Shown: positions 17,082-26,418 of the stretch, one piece after another
How positions within the stretch are numbered: the stretch's first letter is position 1
Layout: each line of letters begins with the position of its first letter
Assembly (NCBI GenBank): GCA_028717385.1
Contig: JAQUNW010000002.1
Location: forward strand, 67,465-119,532
Direction of reading: 5' to 3'
Length of the DNA stretch: 52,068 bases
DNA from: Dehalococcoidales bacterium
Lineage (GTDB): Bacteria > Chloroflexota > Dehalococcoidia > Dehalococcoidales > CSSed11-197
The notes under the pieces: model-generated
Seen by the model: only the letters and a program-made list of their open reading frames with translations
Databases searched by the model: none
What the model was told of the DNA's origin: nothing
Program-made: the position numbers and the translations under genes

Positions 17082-19229
17082 TTATCCGGCAGGAATTGTG
17101 TCTGTCTTCATAGAAAGCGCAATCCTTTTAAGTTTTGCATCTATATCTAATACTGTTACCGTTACTGCCTGGTTGACACTTACTATATCAGCAGGGTTTC
17201 TTACAAAGCTATCTGCAAGCTGGGAAATATGCACCAGGCCGTCCTGGTGGACGCCTATATCAACAAACGCTCCAAAATTGGTGACATTGGTGACAATTCC
17301 GGCTAGTTTCATGCCGGGCTTGAGGTCTGCGATCGTGCGGATAGAACTGTCGAAACAGATGCTCTCGAATTTTTGACGTGGATCTCGTCCAGGCCTGGCG
17401 AGCTCGGTCAGGATGTCATTTATTGTCGGCAGTCCGTGTTTATCGCTGATGTATTTCTCTGACTGTATCAAGCTGCGTTTGTCTTCGTGGTGTATCAGGC
17501 TGATTACACTACAGCCAGAATCTGCAGCCATACGATCTACGATGGCATAGCTTTCCGGGTGGACTCCACTTGCATCTAAAGGATTTTCACTTTCGTCTAT
17601 CCGTAAAAATCCGGCAGCAAGCTCAAAGGCTTTCGCACCCAGCCGCGGTACTTTTTTAAGCTCTTCCCGGCTGCGGAAAGGGCCATTTTCTCGGCGATAT
17701 CTGATAATATTGGCGGCAAGGGCTGGGCCGAGTCCGGAAACATAGGTGAGTAGCTGCTGGCTGGCGTTGTTGACCTTGACGCCTACTTCATTAACACAAC
17801 TCATAACGGTTTCGTCCAGCTTGTCTTTTAACTTAACCTGATCAACATCATGCTGGTATTGGCCTATACCTATAGCTTTTGGATCGATCTTGACGAGTTC
17901 TGCCAGCGGGTCCTGGAGACGCCTGCCAATCGATACTGCTCCGCGAACAGTTATGTCGTGATGGGGAAATTCTTCGCGGGCAATGGCAGAAGCAGAGTAC
18001 ACCGACGCACCCCCCTCATTTACTATTACTACCGGAATGTTTGCCGGTATTTGTAGCGAGTGGATAAAATCAGCCGTTTCCCTGCTTGCGGTGCCGTTAC
18101 CAATAGCGATAGCCTCTATATCGTAGTGTTCGATCATCTCCTGTACAATATGCGAGGCTTGTCTGGAGATTTCTTCTGATCTACCAATATATATCACAGC
18201 ATCTGCCATCAATCCTCCCTGCCGGTCAATAGCTGCCAACTTACAACCGGTGCGGTAGCCGGGATCAATAGCCAGCACTGAACGTTGTCCAAGGGGAGGA
18301 GACATCAGAGTGTTTCGCAGATTACGGGCAAAAACTTTCAGCGCTTCTTCGTCTGCGCGTTCCTTTATTTGTTTACGAATATCATTTTCAATCGAGGGGG
18401 ACAACAGCCGGGAGTAAGAGTCTTTTATGGCATTATCTACCTGTTCACAGGATAACCCGCTGCCCCTTATGAATAGGCTTCGAAGCAGGGACAGAGCCTT
18501 AAATTCGGGAGGCTGGATTTTGATTTTTAAAAAACCTTCGCTTTCGCCTCTCAACATGGCAAGCACACGATGCGAAGGGGCTTTTTTTATTGGCTCCTGC
18601 CAATCGAAATAGTTACTGTATTTAAGGCCTTCTTCTTCCTTGCCTTTGGCTACTTTGGATTCGATAATTCCTTCCTGGAAAAACAGGCGCCGTATAAGCC
18701 TGCGAGCATTGGCATCTTCGCTTATCCATTCGGCGATAATATCGCGTGCGCCGGCAACGGCCGCTTCGGCGGTTTCAATACCTTTCCCAGGGTCAATATA
18801 AGCAAGCGCTTCCTGGCATGGGTTTACGGCCTTCAAGCTGAATATTCTTTCGGCAAGCGGTTCAAGGCCTTTTTCCCTGGCGATTGTTGCCTTGGTCCGT
18901 CGTTTGGGGCGGTAAGGCAGATAGATATCCTCAAGCTCGGGCAGAGAGGAGCAGGCATTGACAGTTTCATTCAAACTCTCTGTGAGTACGCCCTGTTCTT
19001 CAAGCGATTTTAATACTGCTTCGCGCCGTTTTTCGAGAGCAGCTATACGGATGAGCTCATCCCTGATAGTTGCGATTTTTACTTCATCGAGAGAGCCGGT
19101 TTTTTCTTTACGATATCGGGCAATGAAAGGTATGGTTGCCCCTTGTTCCAACAAAGATCCAACCGATTCAACCTGTCGCGAATCAACTCCGGTTGCCCTG
19201 GCAATCTGTTCAATAAGGTCACTGCGCAC
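17082..19229 (-). CDS. tex: Tex-family S1 RNA-binding protein
   Basis: 715 aa. Nucleic-acid-binding transcription accessory factor. The N-terminal helical region has ATIPFIARYRKEKTGSLDE and LEDIYLPYRPKRRTKATIA. The YqgF-like RNase H fold has LAIDPGYRTGCKLAAID. A helix-hairpin-helix region (VSGLGPALAANII, KKVPRLGAKAFE) follows. The C-terminal S1 domain has GIVTNVTNFGAFVDIGVHQDG. Length and domain order are normal. GTG start with GAGGTG upstream. The regulator role is inferred from the family. Confidence 0.94.
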   Translation of the reverse strand: MRSDLIEQIARATGVDSRQVESVGSLLEQGATIPFIARYRKEKTGSLDEVKIATIRDELIRIAALEKRREAVLKSLEEQGVLTESLNETVNACSSLPELEDIYLPYRPKRRTKATIAREKGLEPLAERIFSLKAVNPCQEALAYIDPGKGIETAEAAVAGARDIIAEWISEDANARRLIRRLFFQEGIIESKVAKGKEEEGLKYSNYFDWQEPIKKAPSHRVLAMLRGESEGFLKIKIQPPEFKALSLLRSLFIRGSGLSCEQVDNAIKDSYSRLLSPSIENDIRKQIKERADEEALKVFARNLRNTLMSPPLGQRSVLAIDPGYRTGCKLAAIDRQGGLMADAVIYIGRSEEISRQASHIVQEMIEHYDIEAIAIGNGTASRETADFIHSLQIPANIPVVIVNEGGASVYSASAIAREEFPHHDITVRGAVSIGRRLQDPLAELVKIDPKAIGIGQYQHDVDQVKLKDKLDETVMSCVNEVGVKVNNASQQLLTYVSGLGPALAANIIRYRRENGPFRSREELKKVPRLGAKAFELAAGFLRIDESENPLDASGVHPESYAIVDRMAADSGCSVISLIHHEDKRSLIQSEKYISDKHGLPTINDILTELARPGRDPRQKFESICFDSSIRTIADLKPGMKLAGIVTNVTNFGAFVDIGVHQDGLVHISQLADSFVRNPADIVSVNQAVTVTVLDIDAKLKRIALSMKTDTIPAG

Positions 19230-19392
19230 TGAAAAAACACCTCAGAATGTATATATGTCAGGCTAATTCTACTACAGTGCACTGATGTCCACCAAAGCAA
19301 GCATTTGTTACCCTAACGCCAGATGGTTTCCGGTACTTCAACAGCAATCGGGCTGACCTCCCCAGACAGGGAGGATATCTCGAAGGCATGTG

Positions 19393-19644
19393 ATGGAGAA
19401 ATTTGCTGAGTAGCTTGAGGTAAATCATCCTGAGTTGGGAATTGATGAAAACACCGAATGGTCCGGCATCACGGTTAAGCCGGAATGGCTGGCTGTATCC
19501 CATTACCTGTTCTTTTCCGATGAGCGGGAAGCGCACATTTCCTGGCATGTAATGATAGCTCCGCATGACTTGGGCAAGTTGGCTGATTATGATTATCCCG
19601 AAGAAAAGGTAAAAGAGGCGCTTAATTCTCTGCCGAAGGTGTGA
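19393..19644 (+). pseudogene. Amber-interrupted remnant of a small conserved gene
   Basis: In one frame from ATG 19393 the reading is MEKFAE, then TAG (19411-19413), then LEVNHPELGIDENTEWSG and a well-behaved protein-like sequence ending LNSLPKV at 19644. The sequence continues smoothly across the stop. A single substitution such as CAG or AAG to TAG would explain it. The frame is open upstream only to a TGA at 19354. A 69-codon product from TTG 19435 is possible but lacks a well-placed Shine-Dalgarno. I do not recognise a function. A terminator follows. Confidence 0.5.
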
Positions 19645-19668
19645 ATACTCTTTGACTTTGTGTTAGTA

Positions 19669-19713
19669 AACAGGGAGAGGCAAGCGAAGCATCGGCCTCT
19701 CCCTGTTATTTTA
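19669..19713 (+). terminator. Strong intrinsic terminator
   Basis: A 13-bp perfect stem (19669-19681 with 19695-19707), 13-nt loop, then ATTTT. It closes the transcript of the pseudogene region and insulates the next promoter. Confidence 0.8.
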
Positions 19714-19854
19714 ATCAACCGAGTTTTTTGAAAAATCAATACCAGCCAAGAATAAATTTGCGCATTTGTTATCAGTGATATTGTATAAACGCTCTAACAA
19801 GACCAATTTCTTTCGATTGCAGAAGTTGTTAAGGCTGTTGTTGCCACACGCTTG

Positions 19855-19863
19855 TGTTAGAAT
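19855..19863 (+). promoter_or_regulatory. Extended -10 promoter for the 19913 gene
   Basis: TGT followed by TAGAAT (19858-19863). Start near 19870 leaves a leader of about 43 nt with a GTGGAGG Shine-Dalgarno before ATG 19913. A possible -35 TTGTTG lies 14 nt upstream of the TG. Confidence 0.5.
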
Positions 19864-19912
19864 TATGCCTGGTAAGCGGGAATACCCGAATTCTAATCCT
19901 GTGGAGGCAATT

Positions 19913-20575
19913 ATGTGTTTTTCGGCTCCAGCCAGTTTTGTTGGCAGTGTGGTGATAGGTGGAATCGGCGCCGTCGCTCAAAAGAAGGTCATCCGACCTA
20001 ACCAGCGGCTTTTTGCTCTTATCCCAGTTCTATTTGCAGTTCAGCAGTTAGCTGAAGGCACTCTCTGGATTACACTGGCATCTGATTCTTACCAGACGCT
20101 GGAAAATATTGCCGTCTATATTTTTATGATTCCAGCACTGGTGCTCTGGCCGTTTGTTGTGCCTTTGTCTGTATATTTGATGGAGGAAGAAAAACTTCGC
20201 AAAAAAATATTGGCTATAATACTGGCAGCCGGGGGGATGGTATCTTGCTTTTATGTATATTGCCTGATTATTTATAACGTAACGCCGCAAATACATGGTC
20301 TGCATATCATGTATGCCGAGAATTTTCCCAGGGTGTGGATGAATATGTTTTACCCACTATACGTTATTGCGACCATTGCTCCTTTGTTTATTTCATCCAT
20401 CAGGCGCATGTGGGTGTTCGGGGTGCTCATTGGTATTTCCTACCTGGTGGCTTCTATCTTCTTTTCTCAGTATCTCATATCTGTCTGGTGCTTTTTCGCC
20501 GCAATAATAAGCGGAGTTATATATTGGATTTTAGCCTGTGCCGGTAAAACTAAAACAGGTGGAATTACAGCGTGA
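19913..20575 (+). CDS. DUF6629-like polytopic membrane protein
   Basis: 220 aa. The N-terminus MCFSAPASFVGSVV is the signature of an uncharacterised membrane family (DUF6629, from memory), together with FAVQQLAEGTLW at the second helix. About seven hydrophobic helices fill the whole length. ATG 19913 is chosen because GTGGAGG lies 6 nt upstream and the family signature begins there; an in-frame ATG at 19865 lies too close to the -10 box. Its stop overlaps the GTG start of the DUF2779 gene (GTGA), so the two are translationally coupled. No function is known. Confidence 0.75.
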   Translation: MCFSAPASFVGSVVIGGIGAVAQKKVIRPNQRLFALIPVLFAVQQLAEGTLWITLASDSYQTLENIAVYIFMIPALVLWPFVVPLSVYLMEEEKLRKKILAIILAAGGMVSCFYVYCLIIYNVTPQIHGLHIMYAENFPRVWMNMFYPLYVIATIAPLFISSIRRMWVFGVLIGISYLVASIFFSQYLISVWCFFAAIISGVIYWILACAGKTKTGGITA

Positions 20576-22554
20576 AGTCAAGAATGCTTACCAAGTCCCG
20601 TTTCAAACTAGCCCTGGAATGTCCAGCCAAGCTATTTTATGAGGGCAAGCCAGAATATGCTAACCAGAAGCTGGATGACCCGTTCCTGCAGGCATTGGCT
20701 GATGGAGGTTTTCAGGTGGGAGCGTTGGCAAAATGCTACTATGGAGGAGGTAGCGAAGTACTGGCTTGGGAACATGGTTCGGCATTGGAGGAGACCAGGA
20801 ATTTACTGGAGCAGGAAAGCGTTATCATCTATGAAGCAGCCGTTTGCTTTGAAACTCTCTTTACCAGGATAGATATACTGGTAAAGAGGGGTAATGAAAT
20901 TGACCTTATAGAAGTAAAAGCCAAATCCATTGATAGGGAAGAAGACGACTTCCTGACCAAGGGCGGAAATATTTCTGCCACCTGGTATCCGTATCTGGCC
21001 GATGCTGCTTTCCAGAAATATGTTCTAATGTACGCTTTGCCGGATTATTCTATTTCTGCTTACTTGATGCTGGCTGATAAGGCTTCAAGGTGCAGTGTAG
21101 ATGGGCTGAATCAGAAATTTAAGCTCACCAGAGATAATCTGGGTAGAACTCGTGTTATTGTACCGGCTAATTTAACTAGTGAAGATCTGGGCTCGCCTAT
21201 TCTTACCCCGGTAAACGTGGATGAGTATTGCGATTTTATATATAGCCAGAAATTTGAACTTCTATCTGGAATATATGATTTTCCCGGGTATCTGGATCTA
21301 CTGGCCAGTAGCTATGCCAATGATAATAAAATTTGTGTGGCCCCTTCTGCAGAATGCAAGAAGTGCCAGTTTATAACGACCGAAGCAGATGATAAGGCTG
21401 GGCTGAAAAGTGGCTTTAGAGAATGCTTCAGTCAGTTTTACAACTGGGGCGAAGTAGATTTCAAAGAGCCGACCGTGCTGGAAATATGGAACTACCGGAA
21501 AACTGGCAAGCTGCTTGGAGAAGGAAGGGTAAAAATTGCACAAGTAGAAGAAAGTGATATTAATCCTAAAGATGATGGCAAACCCGGCCTTTCATCCAGC
21601 CAGAGACAATGGTTGCAGATCTCAAAAGCTCAGAATCGGGACACCGATTACTGGATAGATATTGATAACATGGTCAGGGAAATACAGAGATGGAAATACC
21701 CTCTGCATTTTATAGATTTTGAGACTTCTTCGGTTGCTATACCTTTCAATAAAGGGAGGCACCCCTATGAGGGAATTGCTTTCCAGTACTCTCATCATAT
21801 TGTTAATAAGGATGGCAGCATCGAGCACCGTGGTCAATACTTAAATACTGAAGCCGGTTTGTTCCCCAATTATAAGTTCGTGCGCGCCCTCAAGAGGGAA
21901 CTTGAACAGGACGGAGGCACAATATTCCGATACGCTGCGCATGAGAATACATTTTTAATCACAATTTACCGGCAATTAATTGAAGAAACACAAGTCGAAG
22001 ATGGGGATGCACTTTGCGAATTTATCCGCCGGATTACCAAATGTGGCAGCCGTAATGGCGATAACTGGGAAGGTGAGCGCAATATGATTGACATGTGCGA
22101 ACTAGTGAAGCGTTATTATTATGATCCGGCAACAAAGGGGTCCAATTCAATCAAACGGGTGCTTCCGGCAATTATGAACTCGTCAAAATTTCTACAGGAC
22201 AAATACTCCGCGCCAGTCTACGGTTCCAGCAGGGGTATCCCGAGTCTCAATTTTCGGGACTGGCGCTGGATTACATATGAAGATAATCGGATTGTTGATC
22301 CATATAAACTGTTACCCAAGTTGTTTCAGGAAGACGAAAGTCAAGAACTTTCTTTACTAAGTACCAATGATGAAATAAAAGAAGGGGGCGCAGCGACCAC
22401 GGCTTATGCTCTGATGCAATTTACCGAGATGAGCGATTATGAGCGTGCTCAAATTACAAGTGCCCTCTACAAGTACTGTGAGCTGGACACATTTGCAATG
22501 GTAATGATTTATGAAGCCTGGAAGGACATGGTTTCATCTGAGCTTATATTTTAG
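20572..22554 (+). CDS. DUF2779 protein: Cas4/AddB-like Fe-S nuclease fused to a DEDD exonuclease-like domain
   Basis: 660 aa. N-terminal half: PD-(D/E)XK nuclease signs RID (Asp101) and IDLIEVKAK (Glu114, Lys116), with four cysteines placed as in Cas4/AddB Fe-S nucleases: Cys17, then Cys262, Cys265 and Cys285. C-terminal half (DUF2779): an RNase H-like exonuclease pattern with IDFET (Asp382, Glu384), MIDMCEL (Asp507) and YKYCELD (Tyr635, Asp639). All catalytic acidic residues are present. GTG 20572 overlaps the previous stop; ATG 20584 four codons later is where family members usually begin and is a fair alternative. The role (repair or defence) is unknown; it is not next to cas genes. Confidence 0.8.
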   Translation: MKSRMLTKSRFKLALECPAKLFYEGKPEYANQKLDDPFLQALADGGFQVGALAKCYYGGGSEVLAWEHGSALEETRNLLEQESVIIYEAAVCFETLFTRIDILVKRGNEIDLIEVKAKSIDREEDDFLTKGGNISATWYPYLADAAFQKYVLMYALPDYSISAYLMLADKASRCSVDGLNQKFKLTRDNLGRTRVIVPANLTSEDLGSPILTPVNVDEYCDFIYSQKFELLSGIYDFPGYLDLLASSYANDNKICVAPSAECKKCQFITTEADDKAGLKSGFRECFSQFYNWGEVDFKEPTVLEIWNYRKTGKLLGEGRVKIAQVEESDINPKDDGKPGLSSSQRQWLQISKAQNRDTDYWIDIDNMVREIQRWKYPLHFIDFETSSVAIPFNKGRHPYEGIAFQYSHHIVNKDGSIEHRGQYLNTEAGLFPNYKFVRALKRELEQDGGTIFRYAAHENTFLITIYRQLIEETQVEDGDALCEFIRRITKCGSRNGDNWEGERNMIDMCELVKRYYYDPATKGSNSIKRVLPAIMNSSKFLQDKYSAPVYGSSRGIPSLNFRDWRWITYEDNRIVDPYKLLPKLFQEDESQELSLLSTNDEIKEGGAATTAYALMQFTEMSDYERAQITSALYKYCELDTFAMVMIYEAWKDMVSSELIF

Positions 22555-22632
22555 CGGTTGATCTGTAATTAACGGAAACCCTTAGCGACAGGTTAATTGA
22601 TGATAATCCATGTAAATCTTGAGCTATAACTC

Positions 22633-22638
22633 TATAAT
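22633..22638 (+). promoter_or_regulatory. Possible -10 box of the C11 protease gene
   Basis: TATAAT 85 nt before the C11 ATG, followed by an ATAACA/TGTTAT inverted repeat (about 22638-22655) in the leader. No convincing -35 or TG extension. The stretch 22555-22722 contains no gene. Confidence 0.3.
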
Positions 22639-22722
22639 AACAGATATTGTTATCGTTCTGAGATAGTGCCATAATTACTGCTGGAAGTTCGGTTTATTAA
22701 TAATACCAGGGAGGCACTAAAT

Positions 22723-25140
22723 ATGGCCGATGATTCTGGAGGACGCAGGGTTACAGGCAGCAGGAGGCGGCCGACATCTGCTTCTTCTGGCTCTCGTCCG
22801 CGCGCAACTGCCACGCGTAGATGGTCTGATTCATCTGGGGGCACATCCGGTTCTGGTACAAACTCGGGAGGCGGTTCATTTAGCGGCGTCAATCTTCTCG
22901 CCGCATTAATGGCTTTGATTGGTTTAGGTTCTGGTGGGGGAAAAGGGTGTCTTCCCCGCTCAAAAGGCTGTAGCCTGATAGGTATAGTTGCATTGGTTGT
23001 AATCGTAGTTATTGTTGTGATTAGCCTGCAGCAATGCGGTGGGTGTAATTTATTCACAAAAAATCCCGGTACCAACCCTACTACAACTCACGGTACCACC
23101 TCAACATCACCGACTTCTACAAATGCTTCAACAACCTATGTTCCATCTGGTGAAACCCATCGTTGGCTGGTAATGCTCTACCAGGGTGCGGATGATAATG
23201 TGCTGGAAAAAGACATTTATGTAGATTTAAACGAAGCGGAAATGGTTGGTTCGTCAGACGATGTTATGATTGTCGCCCAAATAGACCGATACAGTGGAGG
23301 CTTTAGCGGCGATGGAAACTGGACGGAAACCCGGCGATTTATTGTTCAGCGAGACCAAAATCTCGAGAAACTGGCTTCCCGGCAGGTGGGGAATCTTGGA
23401 GAACTCAATATGGCAACCGGTCAGACCTTGACGGATTTTGCTGTATGGGCAATTAATACCTATCCTTCTGACAGATATGCCTTGATAATGAGTGATCACG
23501 GAATGGGCTGGCCTGGCGGTTGGACGGATGCAACTGCTACAGGGAGCCGTAATTCCAGTATCCCGATTGCATCTGCAATTGGTGAGATGATATATCTCCA
23601 CGAACTTGAAGATGCTCTGTTTCAGATCCGATCTCAAACGGGAATCGATAAACTGGATATCATTGGTCTGGATGCCTGCCTGATGGCGCAGCTGGAAGTG
23701 TTTTCTGCTCTCGCTCCGCATGCCCATTATGCCATAGCTTCCGAAGAGGTTGAACCGGCACTGGGTTGGGCATACGCAGGTTTTTTGGGAAAACTTACCG
23801 AAAATCCTGATATGGATGGAGCCGGTCTCGGACGCTCTATTGTTGACAGTTATATAGATGATGATCACCTCATATCAAGCTCTTATCAACGAACCCAGCT
23901 CAGTCGTGATATAACTCTCACCGCAGTAGATCTTGCTGTTATGGCCAATTTGAATAACCACCTGAATGAGCTTTTGTACACATTTCAAAACGCTTCCCAA
24001 AAGGAAATAGCCGCAGGGCGCACCTATGCTCGAAGTTATACCAGCGTATTCGGATCCTCTGAACCACCGTCATACATTGACCTGGCAAACTTTTTGCAAA
24101 TCGTTAAGCAGAATAATAATCGGGTTGATGTGAATGACAGAATCAATGGAGTACTGTCTGCAATAAACCAGGCGGTTGTAGCTGAAAAGCATGGAGTACA
24201 GATGGAAGGCTCAAGTGGCATTTCCATCTATTTCCCCAACTCGGCTCTCTATAAAAGTCACATTTCCGGAGCCGAGTCCTACACCGCAGTAGCAAAACGC
24301 TTCGCCGCTGAATCATTATGGGATGATTTCCTCGCTTTTCATTACACCGGCAGAAATTTTGAACTGGGTGATGCAGAGGTAGTAGTTCCTGATAGCAGCT
24401 CGATAGCCTCGCCCGCCAGCGGTGATTTTTCCATAAACTCTCTGGCTTCGAGTAGCAGCACGGCTAGCCGGAACAGGCCGATCACGCTTACGGCTGATAT
24501 CAGTGGCCAAAACATCGGGTATATTTATCTGTTTGCCGGTTATCTGGATGAACAGGCCAACTCTCTGTTTATCGCCGACCGGGATTATATCGAAAGCCCG
24601 GATCTTCGTCTGGTTGACGGGGTGTATTACCCGGATTGGGGGGAAGGAGACTTTACTCTCGAGTTTATCTGGGAGCCGATAGTGTTTGCTATAAACGATG
24701 GAGTTTCTTCTGTTACAGCATTATTTAACCCGGAGAGTTACGGCTTGACTGCCGAAGAAGCGGTTTATTCTGTTGATGGAATATATCATTTTACAGGTGA
24801 AAACACTGAGTGTTATGCCAGGATGTATTTTACCAACGGAATAATGCAGAAAGTGGTAGGCTTTACCGGCTCGAGCGGCTCAGGAGCTCCTCGAGAGATT
24901 ACTCCAGCTCAGGGAGACCGTTTCACCGTCTTGGAAAACTGGCTTGATCTAGATGCTTATGGCAATGCTATCAACACAGCAACCAAAAAGGGAGGGGCTC
25001 TCACCTTCGCAAGCGATACTTTTACCTGGGAGGTGCTGGATGCGGCAACCGGCACATACAAGGTCGGATTCATAATTGAGGATCTGGATGGACACCGTCA
25101 GGAATCTTTATTGAACATAGAGGTGGTAGATGAAGGTTAA
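22723..25140 (+). CDS. Membrane-anchored clostripain-family (C11) cysteine protease
   Basis: 805 aa. An Arg/Ser/Gly-rich low-complexity N-tail (1-80) is followed by one membrane helix (about 83-101). A Thr/Ser/Pro-rich stalk (about 113-143) leads to the C11 catalytic domain from about 146. Catalytic His259 is in SDHGMGW and Cys319 in GLDACLMAQLE. C11 enzymes cleave after Arg or Lys. The basic N-tail implies an inside N-terminus and an exported protease. A beta-rich C-terminal region (about 560-800) with an Ig/PKD-like feel follows. ATG 22723 has GGGAGG upstream. The last 11 nt overlap the serpin gene. The stalk is a plausible O-mannosylation target. Confidence 0.87.
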   Translation: MADDSGGRRVTGSRRRPTSASSGSRPRATATRRWSDSSGGTSGSGTNSGGGSFSGVNLLAALMALIGLGSGGGKGCLPRSKGCSLIGIVALVVIVVIVVISLQQCGGCNLFTKNPGTNPTTTHGTTSTSPTSTNASTTYVPSGETHRWLVMLYQGADDNVLEKDIYVDLNEAEMVGSSDDVMIVAQIDRYSGGFSGDGNWTETRRFIVQRDQNLEKLASRQVGNLGELNMATGQTLTDFAVWAINTYPSDRYALIMSDHGMGWPGGWTDATATGSRNSSIPIASAIGEMIYLHELEDALFQIRSQTGIDKLDIIGLDACLMAQLEVFSALAPHAHYAIASEEVEPALGWAYAGFLGKLTENPDMDGAGLGRSIVDSYIDDDHLISSSYQRTQLSRDITLTAVDLAVMANLNNHLNELLYTFQNASQKEIAAGRTYARSYTSVFGSSEPPSYIDLANFLQIVKQNNNRVDVNDRINGVLSAINQAVVAEKHGVQMEGSSGISIYFPNSALYKSHISGAESYTAVAKRFAAESLWDDFLAFHYTGRNFELGDAEVVVPDSSSIASPASGDFSINSLASSSSTASRNRPITLTADISGQNIGYIYLFAGYLDEQANSLFIADRDYIESPDLRLVDGVYYPDWGEGDFTLEFIWEPIVFAINDGVSSVTALFNPESYGLTAEEAVYSVDGIYHFTGENTECYARMYFTNGIMQKVVGFTGSSGSGAPREITPAQGDRFTVLENWLDLDAYGNAINTATKKGGALTFASDTFTWEVLDAATGTYKVGFIIEDLDGHRQESLLNIEVVDEG

Positions 25141-26338
25141 GGTTCTCCGATCTGATCATAAAGAACGATGTCCAGATACGCCCGTAGCAGAGGAAGATGT
25201 TTCGGCACTGGTTTCTGGTAATAGCGCTTTTGCTCTGAATCTATATCGCCAGATAAGAAAACAGGACGTCAATTTGATATTTTCCCCCTACTCTATATCT
25301 ACGGCGCTGGCTATGACTTGGGCTGGAGCTCGGGGAGAAACCGAAACTGAAATGTCTGCAGTCATGAATTTCGATCTTGAACAACCGCAGCTGCATCCTG
25401 CATTCAGATCCCTTGATGCCGAGCTGAATAAAAAGATTGGAAGCGAAGGCAGTGAGGATACAGCCGGCTTTAAGTTACGAATAGTAAATTCTGTATGGGG
25501 GCAAAAAGGTTACAGGTTTCTTCCGGAATACCTCGATATACTGGCTAAAAACTACCGATCCGGACTTAACCTGGTGGACTTCAGGGGCAAGAGTGAAGAA
25601 TCCCGCCGTACTATTAATGACTGGGTGCTTGAACAGACTCAAGGGATAATCGATGAGCTGGTCGGCCGGGGAGCAATAGATTCATCGACTCGGTTGGTGC
25701 TTACTAATGCGATATATTTCAAAGGCGCATGGAAGTATCCATTTGAAGCTTTCAGAACCGCTGAAGGCCTTTTCCGGCTGCAAAATGGGGAGGAAATATT
25801 CGTGCCCATGATGAACCGGACCATGCTTGTTCCATACGCCCAAATTGGCAACTGTCAGGCAGTTGAACTGCCTTACAAAACAGAGGATATCTCAATGGTT
25901 ATACTTCTGCCTGATTTTGGCGAGTGTGAAGACTTTGTTAATGCGCTTGATCGCGAAAAGCTTTTCACCATTATCGAGGCGTTAAAGTTGGCTGATGTGA
26001 ACCTCACTATGCCAAGGTTTAAGTTTAAATATAATCTGGCATTAAAACAGGCTCTTGTTGAAATGGGCATGAAAAGTGCCTTCACCAGTAATGCTGACTT
26101 CTCTGGAATCAGCCGGGAAGGAAGTTTATACCTGCAGGATGTGCTTCACAAGGCATTTGTAGCTGTTGATGAAGAAGGCACCGAAGCTGCAGCGGCAACG
26201 GCAGCCATTGTAGGAATCAAGCTGTTTACTCCTCTGGCAGTTCAGCTTAAACTTGACCGGTCATTTGTTTTCTTTATACGTAACAGGAGCACCGGTACAG
26301 TACTGTTTATGGGGCAGGTGCAAAATCCTTTGGCTTGA
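25130..26338 (+). CDS. Serpin (inhibitory-type protease inhibitor)
   Basis: 402 aa. Full serpin fold: NLIFSPYSISTALAMTWAGA, LTNAIYFKGAWKYPF, MVILLPD, and the C-terminal FVFFIRNRSTGTVLFMGQV. The hinge EEGTEAAAATAA (348-359) has the small-residue pattern of inhibitory serpins, so loop insertion should be possible. Counting from the hinge, P1 falls at Lys364 (IKLF), with an uncertainty of about three residues because the loop is longer than in antitrypsin. No signal peptide is visible, so it is predicted cytoplasmic. The start overlaps the C11 protease gene by 11 nt, with AGAGGTGG (25119-25126) as Shine-Dalgarno. Confidence 0.92.
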   Translation: MKVKVLRSDHKERCPDTPVAEEDVSALVSGNSAFALNLYRQIRKQDVNLIFSPYSISTALAMTWAGARGETETEMSAVMNFDLEQPQLHPAFRSLDAELNKKIGSEGSEDTAGFKLRIVNSVWGQKGYRFLPEYLDILAKNYRSGLNLVDFRGKSEESRRTINDWVLEQTQGIIDELVGRGAIDSSTRLVLTNAIYFKGAWKYPFEAFRTAEGLFRLQNGEEIFVPMMNRTMLVPYAQIGNCQAVELPYKTEDISMVILLPDFGECEDFVNALDREKLFTIIEALKLADVNLTMPRFKFKYNLALKQALVEMGMKSAFTSNADFSGISREGSLYLQDVLHKAFVAVDEEGTEAAAATAAIVGIKLFTPLAVQLKLDRSFVFFIRNRSTGTVLFMGQVQNPLA

Positions 26339-26418
26339 AATAATCAAACTTAAGGCATCATAAGTCTTGACGCACTGATACGACAAGGTTGATGATGCTT
26401 GGTGTGATCGAGGCGGAG

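Noticed and set aside
19258-19566. 102-codon minus-strand open frame over the pseudogene region
   Set aside because: No Shine-Dalgarno or protein-like features; the forward reading across TAG looks far more like a real protein.
23254-23868. 204-codon minus-strand open frame
   Set aside because: Antisense shadow of the C11 protease catalytic domain, with cysteine- and histidine-rich composition typical of a shadow.
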